Below, piece by piece: positions 10,001 through 20,165 of a DNA stretch of 64,000 bases. The notes under the pieces were generated by a model, which was not told where the DNA came from, did no database searches, and saw only the letters and a program-made list of their open reading frames with translations. The position numbers were made by a program, and so were the translations under genes. How positions within the stretch are numbered: position 1 is the stretch's first letter; each line of letters begins with the position of its first letter. The DNA is from Lunularia cruciata (Eukaryota > Streptophyta > Marchantiopsida > Lunulariales > Lunulariaceae), in NCBI GenBank assembly GCA_948567375.1, contig OX419760.1, forward strand, positions 44,516,001 through 44,580,000, in the 5' to 3' direction.

Positions 10001-12106
10001 TCATTCTCCAGTAGGTTTTTTCGAACAAAAAGCAGTTTCTGACATGGGGATACCTTTTTTTCCCTCACTTCGGCTCTTGAGTTCCTGAAGCGTGTGTATG
10101 TTGCTGCCGTGATCGCATGGAAGATTTCTTAGCCCTGCAGCTTTCTTCATGTCGTTGACCCCGGTGTTTCTCTCTGTGGGCGTGTTTTGCGTTTTGGCCC
10201 CACTAGAACGCTCTGCCTTCTTCTGCATCCCATTGACGGCCGCGTTCGGTCTCCTCTTTTTGAAAGCCACTGATTCTTCCCGAATTCTCTGACCGAGAAA
10301 TCTCATCGAATCGGAGTGTAACCCCTCAACCTGACACACACCAAGGTGATCTGCATCTATCGAATGAAAATCATCAATGCCATTCCTGGCAGATGCCTCC
10401 TCTAGCACATATACGCTCCTGCCTCCAACTTGTATCTGCAGAGAGAAGAGTTCACACTTTAAGGCCTTAAATTTCTGCAACCTGTCCGTGCACGCGTTCA
10501 CCGGCAAAACTTTGACGCCTCTCGCAAGTAATCTTTTCCCAATTAATCATCTGCTTTTTATACTTAACAAGTGGCGACAACATGAATGAGGTTTGGTTCC
10601 AGGTTCTTGTTTTTCAATATGCTAAGATACATGTATCTAGAAACAGAAAACAATAGAAAATGAAAATGAAACAAAATTTGGAAACAAAGAGAATTGAACG
10701 GGTTGAGTTCAGGACGAGGTCCTTTTTGCCTCTCTTTAAAAGCGAAAGAGCCAGTGACCCTCGATGTGGACATATAACCATGAGATATTATTTACCATTG
10801 TCAAATAAGATTTCATATCGTATCAACAAAAGGGGTGAGGGCGTTTCTGCTCTCATGGAAACCGAACCTGAGACTCATATCCCTACCAGATCCGAAGCAT
10901 ATAATTGACAGGGTTCTCCTCGTTGTTAGCCCACAGGTATACACAGGTATAGTACATACAACTTCGTCGAAGTGTTGACGAGGTCTAATCAATTAAACAT
11001 GAAAGCCAAATTTGAAGTCATCTGTCAAACCGAAACAAGGTCGCGAGTGACAGTACTTTTTCTAACATGCTGCCAGTGATTGGAAGAGCCTTACCGTTTT
11101 CTTGAGCGGAAACACCGCGTATGTCCTGCATCTTGAGTACCGTTCATGCGGTGTCTGGTTTTTGTAGGCAGTGAAACGCTGATTCACCCTTCCCATCTCC
11201 TTGCCCAGCACTTTCATTAGGTTAAGCCCTAAATGCTGGCTGCCTTTGGGAATATTTGCTGCGAAATTTTCAATCGTCCTAGAGCCGCTATGCGGTGTTG
11301 CATAGAAGAAAACACTGCTCAACTTGGCCAGGAATTTGTCCAGTTTGTCCTTAATCTCGATAGAATTCTCCATCGACGCTCGCTCATCCACAGCCAGAAC
11401 AAATTGCTTGATCAATATTCCGCCGAGGTCGTGTCCAACCAGAAAAATGGGGATATTTTCATCTTCCTGACCCAGAGCGACATCTTCATCCAGAATGAGA
11501 CCTCGGATAAAATTCCGCGCCAAAAGATAGTCGTCGGTCCCTTTGTTTCCTATGTTTTCAGGGACTTCCGGGCTGCCATTATACGACATGGCTAGCACGC
11601 GAATTTTGCATGAGACTTTTTCCTCCAGGTCTCTGGACTTGGTTTTTAAAAGCTCTGGAAGCAAAGTAACAGGCCAGCATTCCTCGCTGTCTTTCATTTT
11701 CCATGTTCTCCAAAAGGCATAATCCTTGTCATCCTCGTCGGAGAAGAATCCATGGAAAAGTACAACCACCGCGTCGGGTTTCTTCTCTGGAAGAAGTTCA
11801 TACACAGAATCGTTCAACCTCTGCGACGACAGATCCTCAGACGTTAATGTTCGAAACCCCGTCAAACGATATGCAACAAATGAGTTATATCTGTTGAACT
11901 CCCGTAATCCGTAATACTTTAAAGTAAGGTATATGTAAGGTTAATTACGATGCATGTACCTTGAATTTATCTGTCTCCGCTTTCAACATCTTCGTCCTCT
12001 CCAATTTGTACGAAGAGACGCCGTCGGATTTGGACATATTGAAGTATTTAAGAGGAGACTTCAGGAATCCGGTGAAAGAGCTGAAAGCTCCGAGCATGCC
12101 CTCCAT
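10001..12106 (-). CDS. SERAC1-like alpha/beta hydrolase, copy 2 (3 exons)
   Basis: The gene model is join(12106..11960, 11820..11095, 10435..10001) on the minus strand, giving 435 aa. The ATG at 12106 is preceded in frame by TAA. Exon 1 (49 aa) ends AAG|gtacatg. Exon 2 (242 aa) starts after cgtcgcag and ends ACG|gtaagg. Exon 3 (144 aa) starts after ctctctgcag. All junctions are phase 0 and match copy 1. The core has LFHG (about 70-73), GHDLGG (178-183, Asp180 at the nucleophile position), YATPHSGS (222-229) and DADH (His321). The C-terminal tail is basic and polar with KKRRP near 350, which could be a nuclear signal. Intron 1 is 139 bp in both copies. Expression and substrate are unknown. Confidence 0.88.
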
Positions 12107-12517
12107 GTACCACTGTTATGACATTTTCTTCCTGTCAAGCTGCAAGAAAAACTCATAGTAAGTGCGATCCTTGGCCAAGTTTAATCACTGCCTTCGAACT
12201 CGGATCACAGCTCAATATTTTGCAGTGAGTTGCAAAATGTGTTCTTCAAGACAAGAATTCAGGTAATGGATGAGGATAGCGCTCTGATTCCATGGTTGTA
12301 AACTTACAAGATATGGCTTTGATGAAACGTGTCTGCCAGGATCAAGCGATCCTCTGTACCACCGAAGACTTTCACGACAGCCCGGCGAGCTCGATGAAGT
12401 TACCGAGGAATAAAGTGTTCAAGTGACCTTCTGTCTAGAATGTGGACGGCGTGACGCTGTCAATAGAGGGAGCCGATGAATATAGGACCAGAGTACTAAT
12501 GAAGGAAACTCCCGTAA

Positions 12518-12527
12518 TTATATATAA
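12518..12527 (-). promoter_or_regulatory. Candidate TATA box of hydrolase copy 2
   Basis: TTATATATAA matches 2,934-2,943 upstream of copy 1, with conserved flanks (cccgta before, gccaagactcagg after). It lies about 410 bp before the ATG at 12106. Confidence 0.35.
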
Positions 12528-12809
12528 GCCAAGACTCAGGCTCAGTAAGTTAAGTTGTATGTTGTTTATACAAGTTGATAGAAAAGAAATACCTAGGAGC
12601 CAATGTCATGGGTGTTGGGAGCCCCGTGGATCAGTGTGTGCAGTTTGTATTGGGTCTTTGAGTTAATTAATTTTGCTCTGTACAGGGAAAGCTACCTTTC
12701 GAAAGAAGTTGCGGACATATCGTGTGACAATCACTGTAGAGTGTACAGTAAGAAGTTGGTCCGCGGCAGGGACAAAGTGAGTCAGACACAGGGCGCTGAA
12801 CTAGGAGTC

Positions 12810-12978
12810 CATTGTTTTTCTGAATAATACCCACACAGTGAGTGGTAACAAAATGCCACCATACTCCCCGCTCACTTTTGCCATACTGTCTCACAAGGAT
12901 TGGTGGCCTACATCTGGTTCTAGAGTCTTAACGATTCATGACTTATGCAAGATAGTAATTGCACATTAATGTAAACTT
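12810..12978 (-). repeat. Inverted repeat partner of 16,242-16,412
   Basis: Read in reverse, this segment contains gtgtgggtattattcag, atggcaaaagtgagcg, gacagtatggc, accaatccttg, aagactctag, tcttgcataagtcatgaat and acattaatgtgca in mirrored order, matching 16,242-16,412. It begins where homology with the copy 1 flank ends. Its far end abuts the foldback element at 12,985. Confidence 0.85.
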
Positions 12979-12984
12979 TAACAT

Positions 12985-13523
12985 AAACTGAACTTTCTCC
13001 CTTTAGACATTCTCCCTTACTTTATATTTCCCTGTATAAAAAATTTATCTATATCATTCAATTAATTTAGTTAAAGCGCGGGAGTAACTAGTCGATGGTG
13101 CGAGAGTTTGGAGACAACAACCTTTTAGTCATCCGTGAAAGACATGCAATATTAACTATAAACATGAGAAATGAATGTTATCTTTGTGAGATTAAAACTT
13201 GTAATTTATATATATTCCTATTTTTTATATAATCATACTATAAGATGAATTTTCGAAAAATGTATGGAGATGAAGGACAAGGTCTTTTTACAATTTAATC
13301 AATGATATTCTCTGTTTCAAAATAGGGATACTTACTTTTCTGATATATAAATATCTGATATAGGGAATTTCCCAATACAACCATGGGGAACCGTATCGGA
13401 AGACGATTCTATGGATAAAATATTTTTATAAAATAACTAAATTAATTGAAATAAATACACAAATTTCTTATTAAGGAAAATATAAAGTAATGGAGATTGT
13501 TTTAGAGGGAGAAAGTTCAGTTT
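12985..13523. mobile_element. Foldback / MITE-like element with ~90-bp inverted ends
   Basis: The left end aaactgaactttctccct... (12,985 to about 13,075) is mirrored by ...agggagaaagttcagttt (about 13,432-13,523). The arms share the inner blocks ggaaaatataaagta and aactaaattaattgaa. The interior of about 350 bp is AT-rich and non-coding. Element length is 539 bp. No clean target duplication was seen; taacat occurs on the left edge and ctaacat nine bases beyond the right edge. The superfamily is not assignable from the ends alone. Confidence 0.7.
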
Positions 13524-13726
13524 CGGGACTCTAACATGTTATTTATACAAAGTGTTTTTTTTTCTTTCGACTGTTTATTTTTGTTTCCTAGATGGTACAA
13601 ATCAACTGTTTCTAAACCTTGACAGCCACTTTCTGTGGATCGGAGTAAGGAAACGTTTCCCCTAGTATGTTATTTCCATGTCTAGGATAGGTGCGGATTC
13701 TCCTTCTGAGAGCGTCTTCGTATTTC

Positions 13727-14180
13727 TAAACATCTGATTCACTGGTTCATGTTGATCAGTCCACCACCACAGTCTTACCTTCTGTAACCGAAAGCAAAAA
13801 ATTAAACTATCAACGTCATCGTCTTATATTCGGCGAGAAGATGAAGGTACGGACTGAGGACAGATAGAGTGCAACCAACTTCGTATAGTAATCTTAGGAG
13901 TCTTGAACTAGGCCTCGCTTGCTGGCGAGTTGGAACAGGAGTTTGATCCAGGAGCTCCATGACGCTCTTTCGGGGATACAGGTGCAATGGCCTTGAAGTC
14001 AATTATACTACGGGAGTAAAGTACTGCAGTTTCCGGGTTCGCACACTCCTCTGCCTGTGCATGTAGACTTGTCTGAAGTCTATTTACTATTGTAGCTAAA
14101 TTGTTTGCTTTTCAACGCGGTGCAGGATGTAGAGGTACGGTCTCTCCTTGCCGACGAGATGATATTGTGACGTGGAAATT
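13727..14180 (-). repeat. Inverted repeat arm B (partner of 8,825-9,275)
   Basis: This is the reverse-complement match of arm A. Minus-strand open pieces at 14,096-14,305 (ending YHLVGKERPYLYILHRVEKQTI-stop) and 13,802-14,002 overlap it. Together arms A and B bracket hydrolase copy 2. Arm B differs by small indels and lacks arm A's stop pattern. No protein family is recognised. Confidence 0.75.
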
Positions 14181-14769
14181 ATAATACTGTAGTGTGAATC
14201 CGGGTCGCTTCTTCTTAGCTTACAGTTATGACTTTCCCACAAAGTATGACAACGAAGGTCGATTCCATCATCCGCTAGTACACAAGGGCCACCCATTGAA
14301 GACAACGTTGATATTCTTGTTCGTTGAACTTAAAATCTTCCATCTCCTTTCCCTACTACAGCCAGGCCATGGTAAGAAATGCTCTTAATGCATGCATATG
14401 TAGCTCGTATTTAATTTAGGATATATAATATCGGGGGGAGCTATCGCTGTAGTCCGACATAGACTGGTTCATGGTTGACCCAACTCAACCAAAATCTGAT
14501 GCGAAGCAACAGTTTTGTGGACCTCATATTTACGGAATCGACACAAAGTAGCAATTATAAGGACCCGAAGCTATGGAAATCACTCGAAATTAAAACTTTC
14601 CTGGCAAGACCTCAATCAACATATTCTTTCGGCCTTTGGTCCGAAAGAGCCCAATAGAGCCAAATAAGCTCTAGTCCTCACTCGGGAAGGACTCAACCCG
14701 AGAGTTTGATAAGGTAAAAGTTTCCGCGGGCCAAGTCTATCGCAGCAGTCCTCGCCAGATCATGCCGAG
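14181..14769. other. Unassigned stretch after inverted repeat arm B
   Basis: No gene or repeat was recognised beyond the upstream part of the 14,096-14,305 minus-strand frame. Confidence 0.4.
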
Positions 14770-15186
14770 GTGTGGTATTGTGGAGAGAGCGCGCCTCTGG
14801 AGCATCTGAGGGCTATGGAGAAGCACAAATGTCCAAAAACCCTTCAGTGCTCTGCCTTTATTTCCAAAACAGTAATCCTGCCACGGTCTTGCGTGATCCA
14901 AACAATTCATAGAAAGAATCGTGTGGGAAATCGTCTACCCCGTATCAAAAACCCCAAGAGCGCTGGACCCGGAGATCTGGAATTGGATCTGGACTTCCAT
15001 ACCAGAAGCCTGTGCCGCGTCGCAATTCAAACAACTCCAGGCAAGATTGTGAAGTACTGGCCAGTCTCTGTAAATGCAAGTTGGAATACAATGAGGTTGG
15101 CTGGAGTAAAAGAGGATAGGCGTGTAGCTGTTGTGAATACAGTGTATCTTTACAAGCAGATCTCTGCAATATACTATCAGAAATAA
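14770..15186 (+). CDS. Unidentified 138-aa open frame
   Basis: This is an open frame in relatively CpG-containing sequence between the inverted repeats. The product is basic in the first half and contains AGPGDLELDLDFHTR in the middle. I recognise no domain, signal peptide or membrane segment. An overlapping minus-strand frame (14,945-15,307, 120 aa) is equally open, so neither can be preferred. It may be an exon of a longer gene, or not coding. Confidence 0.2.
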   Translation: MWYCGESAPLEHLRAMEKHKCPKTLQCSAFISKTVILPRSCVIQTIHRKNRVGNRLPRIKNPKSAGPGDLELDLDFHTRSLCRVAIQTTPGKIVKYWPVSVNASWNTMRLAGVKEDRRVAVVNTVYLYKQISAIYYQK

Positions 15187-16241
15187 TCATATTTATCAGT
15201 AACAGACAAGCGTCCGGTTCTCTTAAAGTAAAATGCCAGGGCTGTACGTCTGAAATTAAAATTGCAATCAAATTGTTCCTCAACTTATTGCCCACTTTAC
15301 GATTCACGCCATTAAGGTGATACGTTATTCTTGAAAGCCTAACACCGTGCCAGATTTTTGAACAGTGATATCACTGCGATACTCTAGTAGATACATGGAT
15401 GACGTATAGTGGACTTGGTACAGAAGTTTTCATCTAGTATCGTGTTGTTCCCTTTGCACTTCACAAAGACAATAGAGTAATTTAACTTTGTGGATGAATA
15501 CAAAGAATAACGATGCCGTGTTATTTGACTTTTGGCATTATGTTCAATGACCGATCAGCACGCTGATTCCAGACAATTCAAACCCTCTTCCACGTGTGAT
15601 ATAGCAGATACCAATCGTAGCCCTCAGTGTAAATTGTTATTCACTTAATCCTGCAGATTAGCTTTCTGCAGGATTGAAAAAAATCTGACGGTGTCTTCTT
15701 TCCTTCATCCAGATAAGAAGGTCGTGTTCTAGTGCATTTTGACTTTGTGGATATATTTTGAGCATCGGTCTGGAAATTTGATGTTAGACCTATCAATGGA
15801 ATCCAAGATTGGATAATGAAGTTCTCCGGTCCTGAGACGAGGTTATCATCCGACGAATTTGAGAAAACACGACGGTGTAACGTTTTTGGAATCCATAGTT
15901 ATAGTTATGTCGACACAACTTATATTCGAATTCAATTTAGTGGATTCACCGAATGACTTTCGGTCGATTTGTGGACACATGGACCAACTTGCAAATATGA
16001 GATCAATCAAATAGAAGTTTGCTCGTCTGCAGTGGTAACAGTTAAAGGTGTAATCTTTCTTCGAAACTTGTCCAGTGGGATGTATGACTGATAATCCCAT
16101 CGAATACTTTAGGGCATGTACATACGTGGTTGCTCTGAATATCCGAAGTCAGTATTGCGCTCACCCTTGTGCCCGAGGATCAGATCACTTCAGTACACGC
16201 ATCACCGTAAAGCTGCACGTCCAGAATCTGGTCCTAAGTGT
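15187..16241. other. Unassigned intergenic stretch
   Basis: About 1 kb without a recognisable gene. The minus-strand frame 15,846-16,100 (84 aa) is not distinctive. A small hairpin aatcctgcag/ctgcaggatt occurs at 15,647-15,675. Confidence 0.4.
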
Positions 16242-16436
16242 ACATTAATGTGCAGTTAGTATCTTGCATAAGTCATGAATCCTTAAGACTCTAGCACCAT
16301 ATGTAGTCCACCAATCCTTGCGAGACAGTATGGCAAAAGTGAGCGCGGAGCATGTTGTTACCACTTCACTGTGTGGGTATTATTCAGATAAACAGCAGAT
16401 AGATCCGGTCCAAACCATTGGATTTTGCACACATGA
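16242..16436 (+). repeat. Inverted repeat partner of 12,810-12,978, extended to copy 1 flank
   Basis: 16,242-16,412 mirrors 12,810-12,978. The next ~35 bp (agatccggtcc ... ttttgcacacatg) mirrors the copy 1 flank at 3,315-3,350. This segment therefore joins sequence from both duplicate flanks and indicates a third, inverted relative of the duplication end. Confidence 0.75.
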
Positions 16437-16684
16437 CAATATTAGAGAAAATTATACCAAATACCGCCCACGGCTCTCGGCTCTCCTAGTAGGGTCATCT
16501 TAGCCATGAAGGCCAACGTCTTCTATGATGGAAAGACTTAACGGAAACCTGTGTACGGGCTTGAAACTAAATGACAGTGAGTTGGCAAAAGACTTACTAA
16601 CTACCAAATGTCACCGAACTCCACGTGGTACCTGAGAACACGGTTTGCGTAGAATGAGGGCTGTTGGCAACACAATACCTTCGA
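16437..16684. other. Unassigned stretch before duplicated segment D1
   Basis: Nothing recognised. It ends where detectable homology to 57,265 onwards begins. Confidence 0.4.
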
Positions 16685-17975
16685 TTTTCCACTGCTAGTG
16701 TTTGTGAAATCTCTGCCATATAGGACTGACACGCCCCGTCAACGCTTTAACGGCGTCGCATAAGGCTTCTTGCGAACGCGTGGGTGGGCCAACTAGAAGT
16801 GCGGAACATAGGGGTTCGGCTTGATGGATATCGCATCCTTCTTCTTGTTTGGCCTGTGCGTGCGGGTTCCTTTTCGTCGAACATAGGGCGTCGGTTAAAA
16901 TTCTATTTCACATTCCTACTGGAACCCTCTCTGAGCACCATCAATTATGAAGATCATGTTGGAATGAACTGCATGTTGACAATTGAGCACCGAGAGAACC
17001 TCCTCTAAACTTTCTGATGTACGGGAGGACCAATTGATTGGGCTCTGGTCATCGATCTCGACCTGGTCATGTTCGGCACCTCGTCATCGAACCTCGAGCT
17101 GTTAAGTTGCATTGCTACTACATAAGCCTCCCAATTTGCTGTCGCGTCTTTAGAATTATATATCTCGAAGTCGAAGAAGACTCGATATTGAAGACTTCCG
17201 TTAATGAGCGAAGACCCATATTTTGTCACGTCCACATCCACTGACTGTACGTTGAAAATTTTCACTTCGCGTTTTCTGCACACTTTTCAGCAGTGACTAC
17301 GTCAGACAAAAAGGTATATGAACTATTAGACAATTTTTAACTAGTTCCTTGCCCAACAACTTCTAACTCGAGTATCATAAATTGGGTGCATGAAGATACA
17401 ACCATCTATTGTTTGTCATGATTATTATCTAAAACAGTTTGGCTATGATATTACAGTCCACTTTCACGGATTTGGCGTTTGTTCTTTTGTTATTAGTAAT
17501 GATCTTTCACGCTTGAATAGTTCCAAGTGACAATTCATAATCATGACTAAATAAATTGAAAGCTCCAAAATATTTCTTCTAAAACTATCTACGTATGCAA
17601 ATAGCCCTCCAGAGTCATGAGTGGAAAGTTGAGGAGGTACGGTTTGTGACCAAAAGAATGGTAAGTACTATTGAGAATGAATGTCTAGGACTTGTATATA
17701 GTTTATCCATTTATCATTCATTGTTTGCTGCATCCAATTTCCCTTAAACTATTAATAGGTATAAAACTCACGCGTATCATATACCAAATTATAAAAGACA
17801 AAATTGCCAACATGTATTAATAGTTCATCTTCCTCAACAAATCAGCGTGAACATATAGCTCATATATCAGTAAAAAAAATCATGATGCTTGATATAAATT
17901 AATATAGATCATCAATAATATCATTTAAGTTTGTTAGTTCACTGCTTGGATATTGTCTTAATATATGAAGAACGA
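16685..17975. repeat. Duplicated host-like segment D1 (partner 57,265-58,640)
   Basis: The segment shares an ordered set of blocks with 57,265-58,640: gactgac.cgccccgtcaac, gggttccttt.cgtcgaa, gaatgaactgcatgttgac, ggtcatcgatct, ctcgatattgaag, acccatattttgtca, gtaagtactattgagaatg and ttgtcttaatatatgagaac-like. It contains no short-element insertions, so it provides the empty sites for two insertions in the partner. Homology stops at about 17,975 where transposon sequence starts. Confidence 0.85.
17005..17283 (-). pseudogene. Unidentified duplicated gene, D1 copy (fragment)
   Basis: The frame reads VDVTKYGS..., LQYRVFF..EIYNSKDATANWEAYVV, SRFDDEVPNM and matches the 57,736-58,029 frame residue for residue over most of its length. 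The partner continues to RKFRGGSLGG and a C-terminal SIVNMQFIPT-stop. Here a one-base difference near 17,030 shifts the frame and gives an early stop, so this copy is probably broken or differently spliced. No start codon is evident, so an upstream exon probably exists; an AG acceptor lies near 17,275-17,300. I do not recognise the family. Protein-level conservation between copies supports real coding origin. Confidence 0.45.
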
Positions 17976-20165
17976 TGGTGACCCATTTCCTCTGGACACA
18001 GTAAAAAGAAATCCTTCTATTAGCATATGCAACTTTGAAGCTGCGCTTTTTAGTATATGGCCTGTTTCTAGTTCTAAAGAGCATTTTGCTTCTAAAGTCC
18101 AAATTTTGTTGTACCATCTTCAATTAGAGGACACATATCTGCATGTGTATCTGCTTCATCAGTATCTCTTCCAAACATAATTGCACCAACTTCATCAACA
18201 ATTAGTTGCATTATAGCTATGCAAGTCAATCTTACAATTGTAAAAAGTGCAAATACTTAGCTCTTCTGCATGTCTTCACCTTACGTGTGCTGATATGCAT
18301 TTTTGCAACAGGCAAGCATATGGTTATGCAAGTGCAACATTGCTTATAATGATTTTAATGTATCCTCATTCAGCTCCCTAAACTTTACCATACGCCAAAA
18401 TTTTTTTAGCTTCGAGATCACTAATGTAGAAATACATACAAATTTTGATTTTCAATTCAGCTAGAAGGACATTGCACATTATAGGGTAAAGCTTGACATG
18501 AATCTAGAACTTTTAATTCCTCCCTTGTGCAAACCTTGCATCAAAATTTGCACCAATAGATGTAAAAGCATACTGCACCAATAGATTTAAAGGCATAATG
18601 CACCAACGTATATGTGTGTGGAACTCTTTTACATCTGCTTCATTACCTACCTACAAAAAGCTAGCTAAGAAGCTCTGCTGGTTATGCCAATGCAAAATGT
18701 GTAACTTTACTTTATATGCAACATAGGGTGAACTCACACCAGCCTTGCCAAAGCCCAGTTGCCCTCTCTCCTTATCAGACTGAAGAGATCTATAATGTGT
18801 GCAGGCTAAAATTATAGGACCTAAGATATGCACAAACCCACATTGGATTATGTCAAAATCACATTGCACAATGGGAAGCAAATTTTTTTTGCATCTATAT
18901 TCTCCTATTGTAAATGTTCCCATGAAAATTGTGCAGTTCAATTAACTTGCCTGCTTTCTTCATGCAATTCACAAGGAAGTGCAACATGACAAGAAGCTTC
19001 CACTACATAATGTGCCTCTCTTTGCTTGTTTGAGGAGGCAGCACAATGTGCAACATAAAGTTGGTGATGGTGTGCCCAATCCTTGTCTGTTTGGTCAACA
19101 TACATTGACATCCAAGGCAGTTGTGGAATTCAATGTGTTTTTCTTCCATTTGTTGGTAGTATAGTTATTGAAGTTGTCAATATATCTAGCAAGATCTGAA
19201 AATGTGCAACAAATTTGGTATTGGCAAACCATAATAAAAATTTGGAATTAAATTAATCCCTCTCTCCAAACTAGTGGTTCATATTTTGGTCTTGAACCAA
19301 TTTTGTGCTTGAAAGTTGGGATGTGTAGTTTGTCTCAATCAAATGCATTGAAAATATGGGACATCCTCCATTTGGTTAAGGTGAACTATACATGAACAAA
19401 CATCTTGCACTTGCCTTGGGGTTAGGGTTTCCAATGCAAATCTTGCATGCACTACATGCATGTTGGCATACTTTTTAGGTTACTTTTGAAACATAAGTGT
19501 TGGTGATTATGGGTGGTTTGCAATTATGAAATTACAAGAGGGAAGAAATTAGATCCAAAAGCAAGCTAATCAATGAATGGATGGTGATGAAAGATGAGTG
19601 GTAAAACGTGTGTGATAACCAGGTGAGAAGGCTGATGATGTGGTGGGTTTTCCAAGGGTAGGGAAGTGCAACCACACAAACAACAATTCTATCATGCTAG
19701 TGAAGCCCTTGTCTTCTAGACACAATTAAAAGAAAATCTTTTGTAAGCACATGAAGTTTTGAAGTCACACCTCTCAAAACATGAGCTTTCCAATTCTAAA
19801 GAGAATCTTACTTCTAAAGCTCTCATTGTGTGGTATTATAGTATTTTGTGTTTAAAGGATACAAAAGAATAAAATAAATTTGGCTTTAGAAATTAGGAAA
19901 GCATTTTATTTGCAATAGTTACATATTGTGAGCATAGCTTCCCATGTAGCTAGTTTTGCATCGACTCATGAATTAAAACAACCTCATATTTTAGAGGATC
20001 ATTCAAGAAATATTTAAGCTTTAAAAAAGCAATTTTTAATGCAAAAGAAAAAGAAAATTTTCTTCATAACTAGGAATTTCAGTTGGCTCATACTTTACAG
20101 TGCCTGCCCCATAATCGTGCTTCATTGTAAACAACATGATGCATTAAGTCTCTTTCACCACGTTG
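17976..20165. other. AT-rich non-coding stretch, probably transposon-derived
   Basis: This stretch begins exactly where D1 homology ends and precedes the Helitron helicase remains, so it may be the 3' part of that element. It holds a diverged direct repeat (about 17,995-18,155 and 19,715-19,865, sharing ttctaaagag, cttctaaag and gacaca) and a ~29-bp short repeat at 18,545-18,610 (tgcaccaa.agat). No convincing coding sequence was found on either strand. Confidence 0.4.

Larger units (their letters stand above)
9690..12800. repeat. Segmental duplication, copy 2 (hydrolase gene plus flanks)
   Basis: This is the partner of 70-3,230 in the same orientation. The upstream block at 12,430-12,780 is conserved with 2,860-3,210 including the TATATATA box, although no open frame is shared there. 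Copy 2 lacks the short element found at 381-494 and so shows the empty site. Confidence 0.9.

Noticed and set aside
14770-15307. Confident protein-coding call for the overlapping plus and minus frames
   Set aside because: Neither shows a recognisable domain or codon pattern. The plus frame is listed only at low confidence.
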